A DNA stretch of 50,723 nt from contig DATAWX010000072.1 in NCBI GenBank assembly GCA_036266995.1, forward strand, positions 1-50,723. Direction: 5' to 3'. The notes beneath the pieces are model-generated. The model had not been told where the DNA came from and made no database searches. It was given only the letters and a program-made list of their open reading frames with translations. The position numbers were made by a program, and so were the translations under genes. Below are positions 27,955 through 36,079 of the stretch, piece by piece (the first letter of the stretch is position 1; every line of letters starts with the position of its first letter). The DNA is from GCA-003244245 sp036266995. GTDB lineage: Bacteria; Actinomycetota; Actinomycetes; Mycobacteriales; Pseudonocardiaceae.

Positions 27955-28428
27955 GTGACCGACAACGTCCGGCTGTCCCCCGGCGACGCCGCCCCTGAGT
28001 TCACCCTGCCCGACGCCGACGGTAAGCCCGTCTCGCTGGCGGACTACCGAGGCCGATCCGTCGTGGTCTACTGCTACCCCGCGGCCGGCACTCCTGGCTG
28101 CACAAAGCAGGCCTGTGACTTTCGTGAGAACCTCGCCGAGCTGGACGCGGCAGGTTTCGCGGTGCTCGGCATCTCGCCAGACCCGCCGGCGAAGCTGGCG
28201 AAGTTCCGCGACGCCCAAGGCCTCACCTTCCCGCTGCTGTCCGACGTGAACCGCTCCGTGCTCACCGCCTACGGCGCCTACGGCGAGAAGCAGCTGTACG
28301 GCAGGACGGTCACCGGCGTGATCCGATCCACCTTCGTGATCGACCTGCAGGGTCGTATCGACAAAGCGCTGTACAACGTCCGCGCCACCGGCCACGTCGC
28401 CAAGCTGCGCAAAGACCTCGGAGTCTGA
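27955..28428 (+). CDS. bcp: Bcp/PrxQ-type thiol peroxidase
   Basis: This 157-residue peroxiredoxin has peroxidatic Cys49 and resolving Cys54 in AGTPGCTKQACDFRE, the atypical 2-Cys PrxQ layout. It reduces hydroperoxides using thioredoxin. The GTG at 27955 starts the conserved domain; the frame upstream is not conserved-looking. It lies just before a tRNA gene. Confidence 0.93.
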   Translation: MTDNVRLSPGDAAPEFTLPDADGKPVSLADYRGRSVVVYCYPAAGTPGCTKQACDFRENLAELDAAGFAVLGISPDPPAKLAKFRDAQGLTFPLLSDVNRSVLTAYGAYGEKQLYGRTVTGVIRSTFVIDLQGRIDKALYNVRATGHVAKLRKDLGV

Positions 28429-28468
28429 CCCCGTATCCTCTTGCACCTGGTGGCGCTCATCACCGCGA

Positions 28469-28544
28469 GCCGGCGTAGCCCAACGGCAGAGGCACGGGTC
28501 CTAGGAACCCGCCAGTGTGGGTTCGAATCCCACCGCCGGCACCA
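28469..28544 (+). tRNA. tRNA with atypical anticodon loop (apparent anticodon TAG, C33)
   Basis: A 76-nt cloverleaf with encoded CCA folds well: acceptor GCCGGCG/CGCCGGC, D-stem GCCC/AGGC, anticodon stem CGGGT/ACCCG and T-arm GTGGG TTCGAAT CCCAC. The 7-nt anticodon loop is CCTAGGA, giving TAG at positions 34-36 with C instead of the near-universal U at 33. TAG would mean leucine, but there is no long variable arm (5 nt), which bacterial tRNA-Leu always has. No register shift makes a better stem. I therefore leave the amino acid open. Confidence 0.75.
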
Positions 28545-28664
28545 AGTGTGGTGTCGCGGGACACCGTGTACAGGTGTCTCGGGACATCGTTCACGTTTGG
28601 GCGGTGGTTGGTAGTCCTCGTTCGGGTCGAGGTGGAGTTCTCGGCGCAGAGAACCAACCGCCAC
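28545..28664 (-). pseudogene. Remnant of an IS481-type transposase 3' end
   Basis: Read leftwards, the frame contains SLRRELHLDPNEDYQPPP, which resembles the C-terminal end of IS481-family transposases (usual form LLRELTLDP.RDYQP). A stop codon interrupts the frame at 28665-28667 and nothing further upstream can be aligned. It is followed by an imperfect palindrome (about 28550-28583, GTCGCGGGACACC.. / ..GGTGTCTCGGGAC) like IS481 end sequence. The identification is from memory of the family and needs a search. Confidence 0.42.
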
Positions 28665-29283
28665 TCACGCACCATCGTCTTCGACCCCCCAGCCATGCCC
28701 GGTCCTTCTTCGAATGTGGCCGGTGAAAGACAGCAATGCGCGAAGCAACCGTATGCTTCATGGCGGATAGGAGTTGGGGCGAGAGATAGTAAGCGGTTCG
28801 AGTCACAGCTACTACGGCGATCACGTAAAAATGTGGTTAACTCCCTGCGGCGAAGATCGTCAAATCTTCCCGGAAACTGTGCCAAATCTCAGCTTTGGTT
28901 ATCACCCGAACTAGGTACTCACCGAGCGAGTCTACGTGGTGGCCACACCGAAAACTGGTCGAATAGCACATATGTTGCCCAGTGCCGGCTGCGACGGGAC
29001 CATTGCATACCGCGCGCCACCGGAGCGTCCCGGTACCCGTACGTCTGGCAGGCAACGGACCTGCACCAACACAGATCCCGCGGACTACACCGACCTCCGA
29101 TCAACGCTCACCCTGGCCAGCTGTGAAATCAGTTCACAATTTTAGGTAATGACGGGAAAAATTTAGGTGCCGAATTCGTCTTGGCATCCGTGATTTCGGT
29201 GGCCATGCTTAGGTACACGGAATCACGATGCCGTCGATGAGGTCTTCTGTCCCCGGCCCGCGCGGCCATTGAGGAGGAACGGG
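28665..29283. other. Gene-poor stretch beside tRNA
   Basis: About 620 bases have no convincing gene on either strand; open frames here lack coding character or are antisense to the tRNA. The part from about 28,780 to 29,210 is noticeably more AT-rich than its surroundings. It probably holds the promoter of the small peptide gene at 29284. Confidence 0.5.
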
Positions 29284-29490
29284 ATGCTTGAGGCATTGAG
29301 TTCGGCTGAGATCAACCGTCAGCACGCAGAACTGCTCCCAGCGCGTACCGTCCTGTCCCTGTTCAGCAAGCCGGGCGCGAGCGGCAGCAACAGTGGGGCG
29401 GGCAGCGGCGCGACCCCAGCCACCGGCTCCGTCACCCTCGTCACCCTTTTCGACCACCAGACCAACACCAGCTCCAACGGCGGGAATTGA
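29284..29490 (+). CDS. Small peptide with ELLPARTVLSLF segment and Gly/Ser/Asn-rich tail
   Basis: The 68-residue product has a conserved-looking N-terminal half (EINRQHAELLPARTVLSLF) and a low-complexity tail rich in Gly, Ser, Thr and Asn, ending SSNGGN. ATG 29284 follows TGAGGAGGAACGGG, a strong ribosome site, so it is probably translated. The leader-plus-variable-tail design resembles peptide precursors, but no maturase gene is adjacent; the neighbours are a tRNA/IS remnant on one side and the convergent rib operon on the other. Function unknown. Confidence 0.65.
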   Translation: MLEALSSAEINRQHAELLPARTVLSLFSKPGASGSNSGAGSGATPATGSVTLVTLFDHQTNTSSNGGN

Positions 29491-29529
29491 ATGAAAGCCT
29501 CTGGGTGATCGGGGGTGCGGTGCCCCAAT

Positions 29530-29994
29530 TTACCGGTCTCGGCTTGCGTCATCTCGTGGCGAGGTGTACTCGGCGTGCACTGCACGCAGGGCGCGGATGG
29601 CCTGCACCGCGTGCCGGCCGTCCGCAGACTGGATCGCCATCACCGCGATGTACTCGTCGTCGGGGAGCTCGATGCGGGCCCACGGGGCGCCGTCGGGGAA
29701 GGACACCCGGCGCACCAGATCCCAGGGCAGCGTGCGGGTCCCGATCAGGTTGCGCACCTCCACGCCGTCGGCGCCGGCGCGCACCCGGGGTCGCGCGAAC
29801 ATCAGGGCGCCACCAGCGAGCAACAGCCCCAGTACCACCATGGCCACCTGGTCGGAGAGCCGGAAGTAGACGCCGGTAGGTGTCTGGCGCAGCAGCGTTC
29901 CGACGACCGCGAATACCGCGATCAGCACCACTGCCGCGGCCACCGCGATCCGGCGGGCCTTTCTGGGCCGGGTCTCGAACATCGTGGTGGTCAT
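29530..29994 (-). CDS. Membrane PH-domain protein downstream of ribH
   Basis: The 154-residue protein has two membrane segments (about residues 14-35 and 47-66) followed by a bacterial PH-like domain (VEVRNLIGTRTLPWDLVRRVSFP). The same gene follows ribH in mycobacteria. Its ATG overlaps the ribH stop (ATGA), so it belongs to the rib operon. Function unknown; a membrane role linked to flavin is guesswork. Confidence 0.85.
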   Translation of the reverse strand: MTTTMFETRPRKARRIAVAAAVVLIAVFAVVGTLLRQTPTGVYFRLSDQVAMVVLGLLLAGGALMFARPRVRAGADGVEVRNLIGTRTLPWDLVRRVSFPDGAPWARIELPDDEYIAVMAIQSADGRHAVQAIRALRAVHAEYTSPRDDASRDR

Positions 29995-30482
29995 GGCCCC
30001 TCCCGTCGAACCCGGCGCAGGCCGCGCAGCACCAGGGCCGTCTGCAGTGCGGCGACGCAGGCCTGAAAACCCTTGTCCTCCGCGGAGGAGGGCAGCCCGC
30101 AGCGGTCCAGGGCCTGTTCCTCGGTGTCACAGGTGAGCACCCCGTTGCCGACCGCGACACCCTCATCCAGCGCGACCCTCGCGAGCCCTGCGGTGACCGC
30201 GTCGCACACGTACTCGAAATGTGGAGTGCCACCGCGGATCACCACGCCGAGCGCGAGGACGGCGTCGTGCTGCCGGGCCAATTCCTGGCACACCACGGGC
30301 AGTTCGACCGCACCCGGCACCCGCACCACCGTCGGCTTCGCGATGCCCGCCTCGGCAGCGGCCGCACTGGCCCGGTCCAGCAAGGCGGTCGTGATCCGTG
30401 GGTGCCACCGAGTGGCGGCGATGCCCAGCCGCAGGTCCCCGCAGCGCGGTACCTGCAGCATGGGCTGGCCGGTGCCGCTCAT
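29991..30482 (-). CDS. ribH: 6,7-dimethyl-8-ribityllumazine synthase
   Basis: RibH condenses the pyrimidine from RibA with dihydroxybutanone phosphate to form lumazine, the RibE substrate. The 163-residue protein has VRVPGAVELP, ALGVVIRGGTPHFEYV and GNGVLT, all typical. Its start overlaps the ribBA stop and its stop overlaps the PH gene, both as ATGA. Confidence 0.95.
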   Translation of the reverse strand: MSGTGQPMLQVPRCGDLRLGIAATRWHPRITTALLDRASAAAAEAGIAKPTVVRVPGAVELPVVCQELARQHDAVLALGVVIRGGTPHFEYVCDAVTAGLARVALDEGVAVGNGVLTCDTEEQALDRCGLPSSAEDKGFQACVAALQTALVLRGLRRVRREGP

Positions 30483-31723
30483 GGTCGCAACGCACCAGTG
30501 GGATCCAGGCCGTCGAGGTCGTGGCCCATCCGGTCACGCTTGGTGCGCAGATAGCGCAGATTCTCGGGGTTGGGCCGGATAGGCAGCGGGACCCTCCCGG
30601 TGATGGTCAGGCCGTAGCCCTCCAGGCCGGCCCGCTTTGCCGGGTTGTTGGAGAGCAGCCGCATCGAGCGCACGCCCAGGTCCACCAGGATCTGCGCCCC
30701 GGTGCCGTAGTCGCGTGCGTCGGCGGGCATGCCCAGGGCGAGGTTGGCGTCCACGGTATCCGCGCCAGCGTCCTGTAGCTGATAGGCCTGCAGTTTATGC
30801 ATCAGTCCGATGCCGCGGCCCTCGTGACCGCGAACGTAGAGCACGACCCCGCGGCCTTCGGCAGCGATGGCGGCGAGCGCGGCGTCCAGCTGCGGACCGC
30901 AGTCGCAGCGCAACGAGCCCAGCACGTCGCCGGTCAGGCATTCCGAGTGCACCCTGACCAGGACGTCGGCGCCGTCCCCGATCTCCCCGGCGACCAGCGC
31001 GATGTGCTCCACACCGTCGAGCAGGGAGTCGAAGCCGATGGCCCTGAACTCCCCGTGCAGGGTGGGGATCCGGGCTTCCGCGACCCGCTCCACCTGCTTT
31101 TCGAACCGTCGCCGGTAAGCAATCAGGTCCGCGATGGTGATCAGCGCCAGGCCGTGCTCGGCGGCGAAGACCTCCAGCTCGTCGCGACGGGCCATGTCGC
31201 CGTCGTCCTTGGCCGAGACGATCTCGCACAGCACGCCGGCCGCGGGGAGCCCGGCCAGCCGGGCCAGGTCCACCGAGGCCTCGGTGTGCCCCGGGCGGCG
31301 CAGTACCCCACCCTCCTTGGCTCGCAGCGGCACGACATGACCCGGGCGGGCGAAATCGACCGACTTGGCGTCGGGGTCGGCCAGTAGCCGGATGGTTTGC
31401 GCGCGGTCCGCCGCTGAGATCCCGGTCGTCACGCCCTCGCGGGCGTCCACCGTGACGGTGTAGGCGGTGCCCCGCTTGTCCTGGTTGGTATGGAACATCG
31501 GTGGCAGATCCAACCGGTCGCAGTCATCCCCGGTCAGCGCCACACAGACGTACCCCGAGGTGTACCGGACCGTGAACGCCAGCAGTTCGGGGGTGGCCCG
31601 AGCGGCGGCGAAGATCAGATCGCCCTCGTTCTCCCGCTCTTCGTCGTCCACTACGATCACCGGGCGCCCGGCCGCGACCTCGGCGATCGCCCGATCGATG
31701 CCGGCAAAGGCGCTGTGCGTCAT
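30479..31723 (-). CDS. ribBA: Bifunctional DHBP synthase / GTP cyclohydrolase II
   Basis: The 414-residue fusion supplies both branches of riboflavin synthesis. The N-terminal RibB half has DDEERENEGDLIFAA and RRPGHTEASVDLA; the C-terminal RibA half has the zinc cysteines in CLTGDVLGSLRCDCG and RGHEGRGIGL. ATG 31723 follows GGGGAGGAGGACGC; the open frame extends upstream without conservation. It should lie next to ribE, but about 18 kb of accessory DNA now separates them. No FMN riboswitch is visible in the 120 bases upstream. Confidence 0.95.
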   Translation of the reverse strand: MTHSAFAGIDRAIAEVAAGRPVIVVDDEERENEGDLIFAAARATPELLAFTVRYTSGYVCVALTGDDCDRLDLPPMFHTNQDKRGTAYTVTVDAREGVTTGISAADRAQTIRLLADPDAKSVDFARPGHVVPLRAKEGGVLRRPGHTEASVDLARLAGLPAAGVLCEIVSAKDDGDMARRDELEVFAAEHGLALITIADLIAYRRRFEKQVERVAEARIPTLHGEFRAIGFDSLLDGVEHIALVAGEIGDGADVLVRVHSECLTGDVLGSLRCDCGPQLDAALAAIAAEGRGVVLYVRGHEGRGIGLMHKLQAYQLQDAGADTVDANLALGMPADARDYGTGAQILVDLGVRSMRLLSNNPAKRAGLEGYGLTITGRVPLPIRPNPENLRYLRTKRDRMGHDLDGLDPTGALRP

Positions 31724-31841
31724 TGCGTCCTCCTCCCCCGCATCATCCCCCAGCCCGCCACTGCCAGGGGCAAGATGTGGGCAGGCCAACCTCCCGCCAG
31801 CCCCTCCGGTCGTGCCGAGCTTATGCGGCCCCCGCAACGCG

Positions 31842-32037
31842 TTAGGCGGTGGTGGTGAGGTTGGCCATCATGGCCATGTCTTCGTGTTCGAGGTTGTGAC
31901 AGTGGAAGACGTAGCGGCTGGGATAGTCGGTGAAGCGGGTGATAATTTCGACTTCTTCGGCGGGATGTAGTTCGACGGTTGGCAGAGCTGCCCTGCCGGC
32001 ATGGGGATCGTTCGCGAAAACGCGATCGTGGTTGGGT
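31842..32037 (-). pseudogene. C-terminal fragment of a multicopper oxidase
   Basis: Read leftwards, the frame ends TVELHPAEEVEIITRF..., YPSRYVFHCHNLEHEDMAMMANL and stop. HCHNLEHEDM is the C-terminal type 1/type 3 copper ligand motif of CotA/CueO-like oxidases. The similarity ends near 31,982 and the frame meets a stop at about 32,037, so at least 400 upstream residues are missing. It sits 118 nt upstream of the ribBA start. Confidence 0.7.
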
Positions 32038-32201
32038 CATCGCTGACGGCCGATGCCGATCTGGCCGCCGCCGCTACCTCCGAGCGGGTGTCGCTGATCA
32101 ACTCGCCGGGCGTGGCCGCCTTCCGCCCCGAGTTGGTAGAGGAATTGGTCGCAGACGAGCGAGTGGAGGTCGTCGGCGACGTCGCGTTGTTCGATCACTA
32201 A
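32001..32201 (+). CDS. Short unrecognised reading frame
   Basis: This 66-residue frame has regular codon usage (mostly G or C in third position) and encodes ENAIVVGSSLTADADL.. and VEELVADERVEVVGDVALFDH-type sequence. It lacks a ribosome site and overlaps the copper-oxidase fragment by 37 nt. It may be the tail of another lost gene. I do not recognise it. Confidence 0.3.
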   Translation: MGIVRENAIVVGSSLTADADLAAAATSERVSLINSPGVAAFRPELVEELVADERVEVVGDVALFDH

Positions 32202-32350
32202 GTGCACAGGTCGGTTTCTGAGCGGCCTGCCGCTCGAAGGGCGGCAGCCAGGACTCCGCGCCCGACGCGGCGCAATCGCGCGGCTATGCGCCAATGACTG
32301 CTTGATCGCCGAAACTGAGCGACGGCAGTGCGATTTTGCATGGTTACCGC

Positions 32351-32494
32351 TCAGTTCTGGCGATCTTGAGAGCCAGCGGCGTAGCGAATAGGCAACAGCC
32401 ACTCACCTGGCAGATCGAACATGGGGTCGGTGATCATCCGCACACCGCCGATGTCGATGAGCGCGGTTGGGTCACCGAGGTGGCGGACGGTCAC
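32351..32494 (-). pseudogene. N-terminal fragment of an MBL-fold (UlaG-like) hydrolase
   Basis: The 47-residue frame VTVRHLGDPTALIDIGGVRMITDP.. matches the first strands of UlaG-like metal-dependent hydrolases (usual form ITHLGHATVLIE..G.RILTDPvf). It stops at 32351 before any HxHxDH metal motif, so it is a remnant. The remaining bases between 32202 and 32640 hold nothing I can recognise. Confidence 0.5.
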
Positions 32495-32640
32495 GTCCCC
32501 GCACCATCGTCAACTCATCGACCCCTCTTCAGCCTGCCCGTAGCTTCCAGCGTCGTTGGCCTGGCTGGGTGCTGGAGCGACGAGATCGAGCCCGGCGGTG
32601 GGTGAAGACTGAAATGTCGGGTAGACAGTGGTGCTTGGTG

Positions 32641-33081
32641 TTATCCGACGGCCCGGATGGCGGCCACGGCTACCACAATGCTGCGGTAGCGAACCGGGAG
32701 ATCATCATCCCACCCGAGTGACCAGACGCGGTCGAGGTGGGGTAGCACGCCGCTGACGGCGTAGCCGGTTTGCTCCTCGGCGGCGGTGTGGCCGGCCCGG
32801 GTGAGCAGGTCGAGCCCCCGGACGGAGCAGAAGGTCACCTGGGCCAGATCGACGACGAGATGGGCCGGCCGTCGCTTGAGGCTGTTATCGAGCGCGACTT
32901 GCAGGGTCGGCAGGGTGTACAGGTCGACCTCGCCCTCCACCCGCAGCACGGTGATCTCGCCCGCCGAGCAGCGCAGTGACTTTGCGTTATAGCAACACCA
33001 GGCGGGGGGACCGTTGATATCGCCCAGGGTGATCAGGTCGAAGATATCTTCTCGCCCGGCGTGGCTTGGTTGTGCCGACAC
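32641..33081 (-). CDS. STAS-domain anti-sigma antagonist-like protein
   Basis: The 146-residue protein has a non-conserved N-terminus of about 38 residues and then a STAS domain (ITVLRVEGEVDLYTLPTL, LVVDLAQVTFCSVRGLDLL). The serine of FCSVRG is at the RsbV/SpoIIAA phospho-site. GTG 33081 follows AGGAGGG. It is on the same strand as the two GAF-ANTAR genes. No kinase partner is adjacent; the one at 3599 is far away. Confidence 0.8.
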   Translation of the reverse strand: MSAQPSHAGREDIFDLITLGDINGPPAWCCYNAKSLRCSAGEITVLRVEGEVDLYTLPTLQVALDNSLKRRPAHLVVDLAQVTFCSVRGLDLLTRAGHTAAEEQTGYAVSGVLPHLDRVWSLGWDDDLPVRYRSIVVAVAAIRAVG

Positions 33082-33189
33082 TGCGACCCTCCTGGCAGAC
33101 GGACTTAGGCCTCGCCGGGGTCTGGGGCTACCTCGCCAGAATACCGATCGGTCACCGGTGCCACACCGCCCAAGGGGTGGCGGAGCCGG

Positions 33190-33990
33190 TTACCGCTGGT
33201 CGGCCGCTTTGCTGTGCGCAGTGGCGACGCCGAGCACGTCGGCGGCCAGGTCGGTCCCGACGACTTGGCGGGCCACTTCGGATAGCAGCGCGTTGCGGTT
33301 GCGGGCGTAGCAGCGCAGCCGGTCGAAGGCCACGTTCATGCTCATGTTCCCGCGCTGAGCGAGCATACCCTTGGCCTGTTCAATGATCACCCGATTGTTC
33401 GGCGCGGTCTGCAACTGCTCGGTGACCACCTCACCGCGGTGGATGGCGCGTTCGGACAGAATCCCGATCGTCGCAACATCGGCGAGAGCCTGACCCAACG
33501 CCAGGTCAGCCTCAGGTAAGGACCCCGGTTGACGGTGGAACAGGTTCATCGCCCCGATCGCCTCGCCGCGCAGCCGCAGCGGCAGCGCATGCACCGACCG
33601 GTAGGCCCCCCGGCTCTCGACGGCAGCCGCGAACACCGGCCACCGTCCGGCCGCGTCGGCCAGATCCGGCACGCTCACCGCCGACTGGGTGCGGAAACAC
33701 TCCACGCACGGGCCCTGGTCGGCCTCGAGCTGCAGCAGGTCCATCACATCGGCATCCTCCTGCGAGGATGCCACCACCTGAAGGTTGCGCTGAGAATCGA
33801 CCAGCCTGATCCCGGCCGCGTCGGCGGCCAGCAGATCGATGATGTCGTAATCATCGACCAGGGTGTCCGCGAGCCCAACGAAAGCCCTACTCAGCAGCTG
33901 CTCGCGACGCTTCCTACCTGACTCATCTTTCAGATCCCTCCACCAAAGACCGCACCGGGATAGCTCGCCAAAAAAACCGTGCTCGGTCAA
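33190..33990 (-). CDS. GAF-ANTAR transcription antitermination regulator
   Basis: The 266-residue protein has a GAF domain (QLEADQGPCVECFRT, VSVPDLADAAGRWPVFA, SVHALPLRLRGEAIGAMNLF) and an ANTAR RNA-binding domain (RVIIEQAKGMLAQRGNMSMNVAFDRLRCYARN). ANTAR proteins bind paired RNA hairpins to prevent termination. TTG 33990 was chosen because it lies 7 nt after the upstream GAF-ANTAR stop. The GAF start looks shortened: the LADTLVDDYDIIDLL segment joins directly to AADAAG, losing about 11 residues usually present. Confidence 0.8.
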   Translation of the reverse strand: MTEHGFFGELSRCGLWWRDLKDESGRKRREQLLSRAFVGLADTLVDDYDIIDLLAADAAGIRLVDSQRNLQVVASSQEDADVMDLLQLEADQGPCVECFRTQSAVSVPDLADAAGRWPVFAAAVESRGAYRSVHALPLRLRGEAIGAMNLFHRQPGSLPEADLALGQALADVATIGILSERAIHRGEVVTEQLQTAPNNRVIIEQAKGMLAQRGNMSMNVAFDRLRCYARNRNALLSEVARQVVGTDLAADVLGVATAHSKAADQR

Positions 33991-33997
33991 TCCCGGC

Positions 33998-34726
33998 TCA
34001 CCTCGTGTCCGGCGTGAAATGCAACCGGCGGGACACCACGTCGTGGGCGACGTCACCCAGCAACCGCTGCTCGACGAAAGCATAAGCCCGCATCCGGGCC
34101 AGCGCGTCGGTCGCGCTGACCCCGAGCTGGACCAACACCATGCCCGTGGCCTGGTGAATCTCCGCGCGGCCGTGCAACGAATGGTCCAGCCACGCCCCGT
34201 CACCGGGATCGGTTCGCATCCCGAGGAACATCAGTGCGGCCATGTCCGCGGCACTGATCGCATCCCGTAACTGCGCGCCGCTCAGCGAACCCGGAGCCGT
34301 GCGATAAAGGTCCAGTACCCCGAGGTTGATCGTTCCCCACTGCAACGGCACCGCGAACAGCGCCCCGACATCGGACTGCTCCAGCACGGCCGCGGCGAAG
34401 ACCGGCCAGTGGCCCACCTCGGTGCTGTGGTGCAGGTCCGGCACCAGCACTGGGCGCCCGGTCAACGCGGCCTCCATACACGCGCCCTCCCCGAGGCTGA
34501 ACTGGAGATCTTCAAGCAACTCCGCCGTCGCATCGGTAGCGCACAACGTCTCACGTGCGCTACTCGCGGTCAGCAGCGAGATCGCCGCGCCGTCAACGTC
34601 CAGGCCCACCACACACGCCCGACAGACCCGCTCGGCTAGCGCGCGGTCATCTCCGACGTCGCGGGCGATCTCCAGCAGCGCCCGCGTCACCGCGCCCCGC
34701 TCAGCCACCCGGACGGGCCCCACCAC
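33998..34726 (-). CDS. GAF-ANTAR transcription antitermination regulator
   Basis: This 242-residue paralogue has a GAF domain (LQFSLGEGACMEAALTGRPVL split by landmarks LGEGAC and GRPVLVPDL, GHWPVFAAAV, GALFAVPLQWG) and an ANTAR domain (HQATGMVLVQLGVSATDALARMRAYAF). It lies 7 nt upstream of the second GAF-ANTAR gene, so they are one operon. The start is GTG 34726; GTG 34723 is possible. Targets are not known. Confidence 0.85.
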   Translation of the reverse strand: MVGPVRVAERGAVTRALLEIARDVGDDRALAERVCRACVVGLDVDGAAISLLTASSARETLCATDATAELLEDLQFSLGEGACMEAALTGRPVLVPDLHHSTEVGHWPVFAAAVLEQSDVGALFAVPLQWGTINLGVLDLYRTAPGSLSGAQLRDAISAADMAALMFLGMRTDPGDGAWLDHSLHGRAEIHQATGMVLVQLGVSATDALARMRAYAFVEQRLLGDVAHDVVSRRLHFTPDTR

Positions 34727-34925
34727 GCGGGCTCTGACCGAGCACTCTCATCACATTCAGCCCCCGTTAGTCCAGCGCAAGTCCCAAACTGAGCGCGACA
34801 GGGACTCGATCGGCGCCGAGGGACCAGGCCAACGTTACGCGCACACCGCCGCTCTCGACGGCGGCACCGATGAGTTCTGGTGCCCGTCCTAGTCGTAGGC
34901 AGCGACCGTTCGAAGGGGGAACACA

Positions 34926-35285
34926 ATGCTCAAGATCAAAATTGGACGAGTGATGATCCCGGTGTCCGACCAGGATGAGGCGATCGAGTTTTACACCAAG
35001 ATCCTTGCCTTCTCGCTCGTCGCGGATGTCCCGTTCGGCGCGGGCGAACGCTGGGTCGAGGTCGCGCCACCCGGCGACGGGGCGAACCTGGCGCTTGTGT
35101 TGCCCCAGGGCGCCTTCCAACCCGGTCAGATGACCGGATTGCGTTAATGTCGCCGGACCCTCGCTCCGACTACACCGAGTTGAAGAACACGGACGTCGAT
35201 GTCGACGCGGAACTGATGGGGTGGGTCGGAGGGCTCCGGCGAGGCCGTCAGGAAACGTTGGTTCCTTGACGATCAACAGTGGGTG
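34926..35285 (+). pseudogene. VOC (glyoxalase-like) gene broken by frameshifts
   Basis: Frame one from ATG 34926 gives a clear VOC N-terminal half (RVMIPVSDQDEAIEFYTKIL, WVEVAPPGDGANLALVLP) and stops at 35147. The similarity continues in another frame from 35147 (SPDPRSDYTELKNTDVDVDAELMG) and a third frame near 35,255 (RWFLDDQ), where the family has FWFRDQDGN. At least two frameshifts therefore inactivate it. Upstream, 34727-34925 holds no gene. Confidence 0.7.
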
Positions 35286-35353
35286 TTGCGCGGCCGTTTG
35301 GTGGTGGCCAGTTCCTCATCCTTGGAGTGGACTGACACCAGGAGGATGCCGAC

Positions 35354-35713
35354 ATGGCCAAGCTGAGGGTGCAAGGTGACGAGCTGGTGGTCTGGCTCTC
35401 CCCGCTGGAGAAGCTGGGTGCGCTGCGCGGTGACGTCCATCTCCCCCTGGCCGCCGTGAGATCCGCGCGGGTCAGCGACCGGCCCTGGTCGGAGCTTCGG
35501 GGCATCCGGGCGCCCGGCACCGGCTTCCCGGGAATCATCTCGCTCTGCACCCGCCGGGGATCAGGGGTCGTCGACTTCGCAGCCGTCTACCGAGGCGGCC
35601 CCGCAGTCGTGGTGGACCTCGAGGGTGCCCACTTCGACCGCCTCGTTGTCACCTGTAACGACGCCGACAGCGTGGTCCGGCGCATCGAGCAGGCGGTACC
35701 ACCCAGGGCTTGA
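35354..35713 (+). CDS. Conserved actinobacterial protein, PH-like
   Basis: The 119-residue protein (LRVQGDELVVWLSPLEKLGAL, WSELRGIRAPGTGFPGIISL, DFAAVYRGGPAVVVDLEG) belongs to a common actinobacterial hypothetical family with a beta-rich, PH-like pattern. ATG 35354 follows AGGAGG at suitable spacing. No catalytic motif is seen. Confidence 0.75.
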   Translation: MAKLRVQGDELVVWLSPLEKLGALRGDVHLPLAAVRSARVSDRPWSELRGIRAPGTGFPGIISLCTRRGSGVVDFAAVYRGGPAVVVDLEGAHFDRLVVTCNDADSVVRRIEQAVPPRA

Positions 35714-35829
35714 GCTGCCGGTCGAGATCCTGAAGGCGGTGGTCGTGTGCAAGGGCGGAGCCCGCGATGTGATCATTTGGCAGACCGGAACCACTCGGCT
35801 GCTACCCCGCCCGCTCGCCGGACGCCGCA

Positions 35830-35925
35830 CCCCCGATCACGACGTCGTCGGACAGATAGCGGCGCACCGTGCGCCGGCGGCGCTCCAAATGCCGGGCGAT
35901 GGCCGAGATCGACCGCTGCGGTCAC
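35830..35925 (-). pseudogene. HTH fragment resembling an IS21-type transposase N-terminus
   Basis: In the 366-base gap between two genes, the minus strand reads RSISAIARHLERRRRTVRRYLSDD, shaped like the HTH of IstA-type transposases (SI.AIAR.LG.DR.TVRRYL), and then runs to a stop. Nothing upstream or downstream aligns. The rest of 35714-36079 shows nothing recognisable. Confidence 0.35.
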
Positions 35926-36079
35926 CGGTCAGCAGACCGTTGTTCTTCGCTGGAAGCTACGGGCAGGCCTGGTGCCGCAGTCGACGGCCTGCTCCTGCAT
36001 CGTGGGCTGGGTGCCGGCCCGGACACCGGCCCGTGGCGGCCGTCCTAAGCCGGCTTGTCAGTTAGTGGGAGGAACCCCA

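Noticed and set aside
28460..28885. Minus-strand frame of 141 codons
   Set aside because: Its C-terminal part is the antisense of the tRNA, a known source of false proteins, and the rest lacks coding character apart from the IS-like piece in another frame.
33190..33201. 12-bp match TTACCGCTGGTC to the ribE 3' end, considered as an alternative left attachment site
   Set aside because: Similarity stops after 12 bases and reflects both genes ending in Asp-Gln-Arg-stop; the 57-bp match at 36626 is far stronger.
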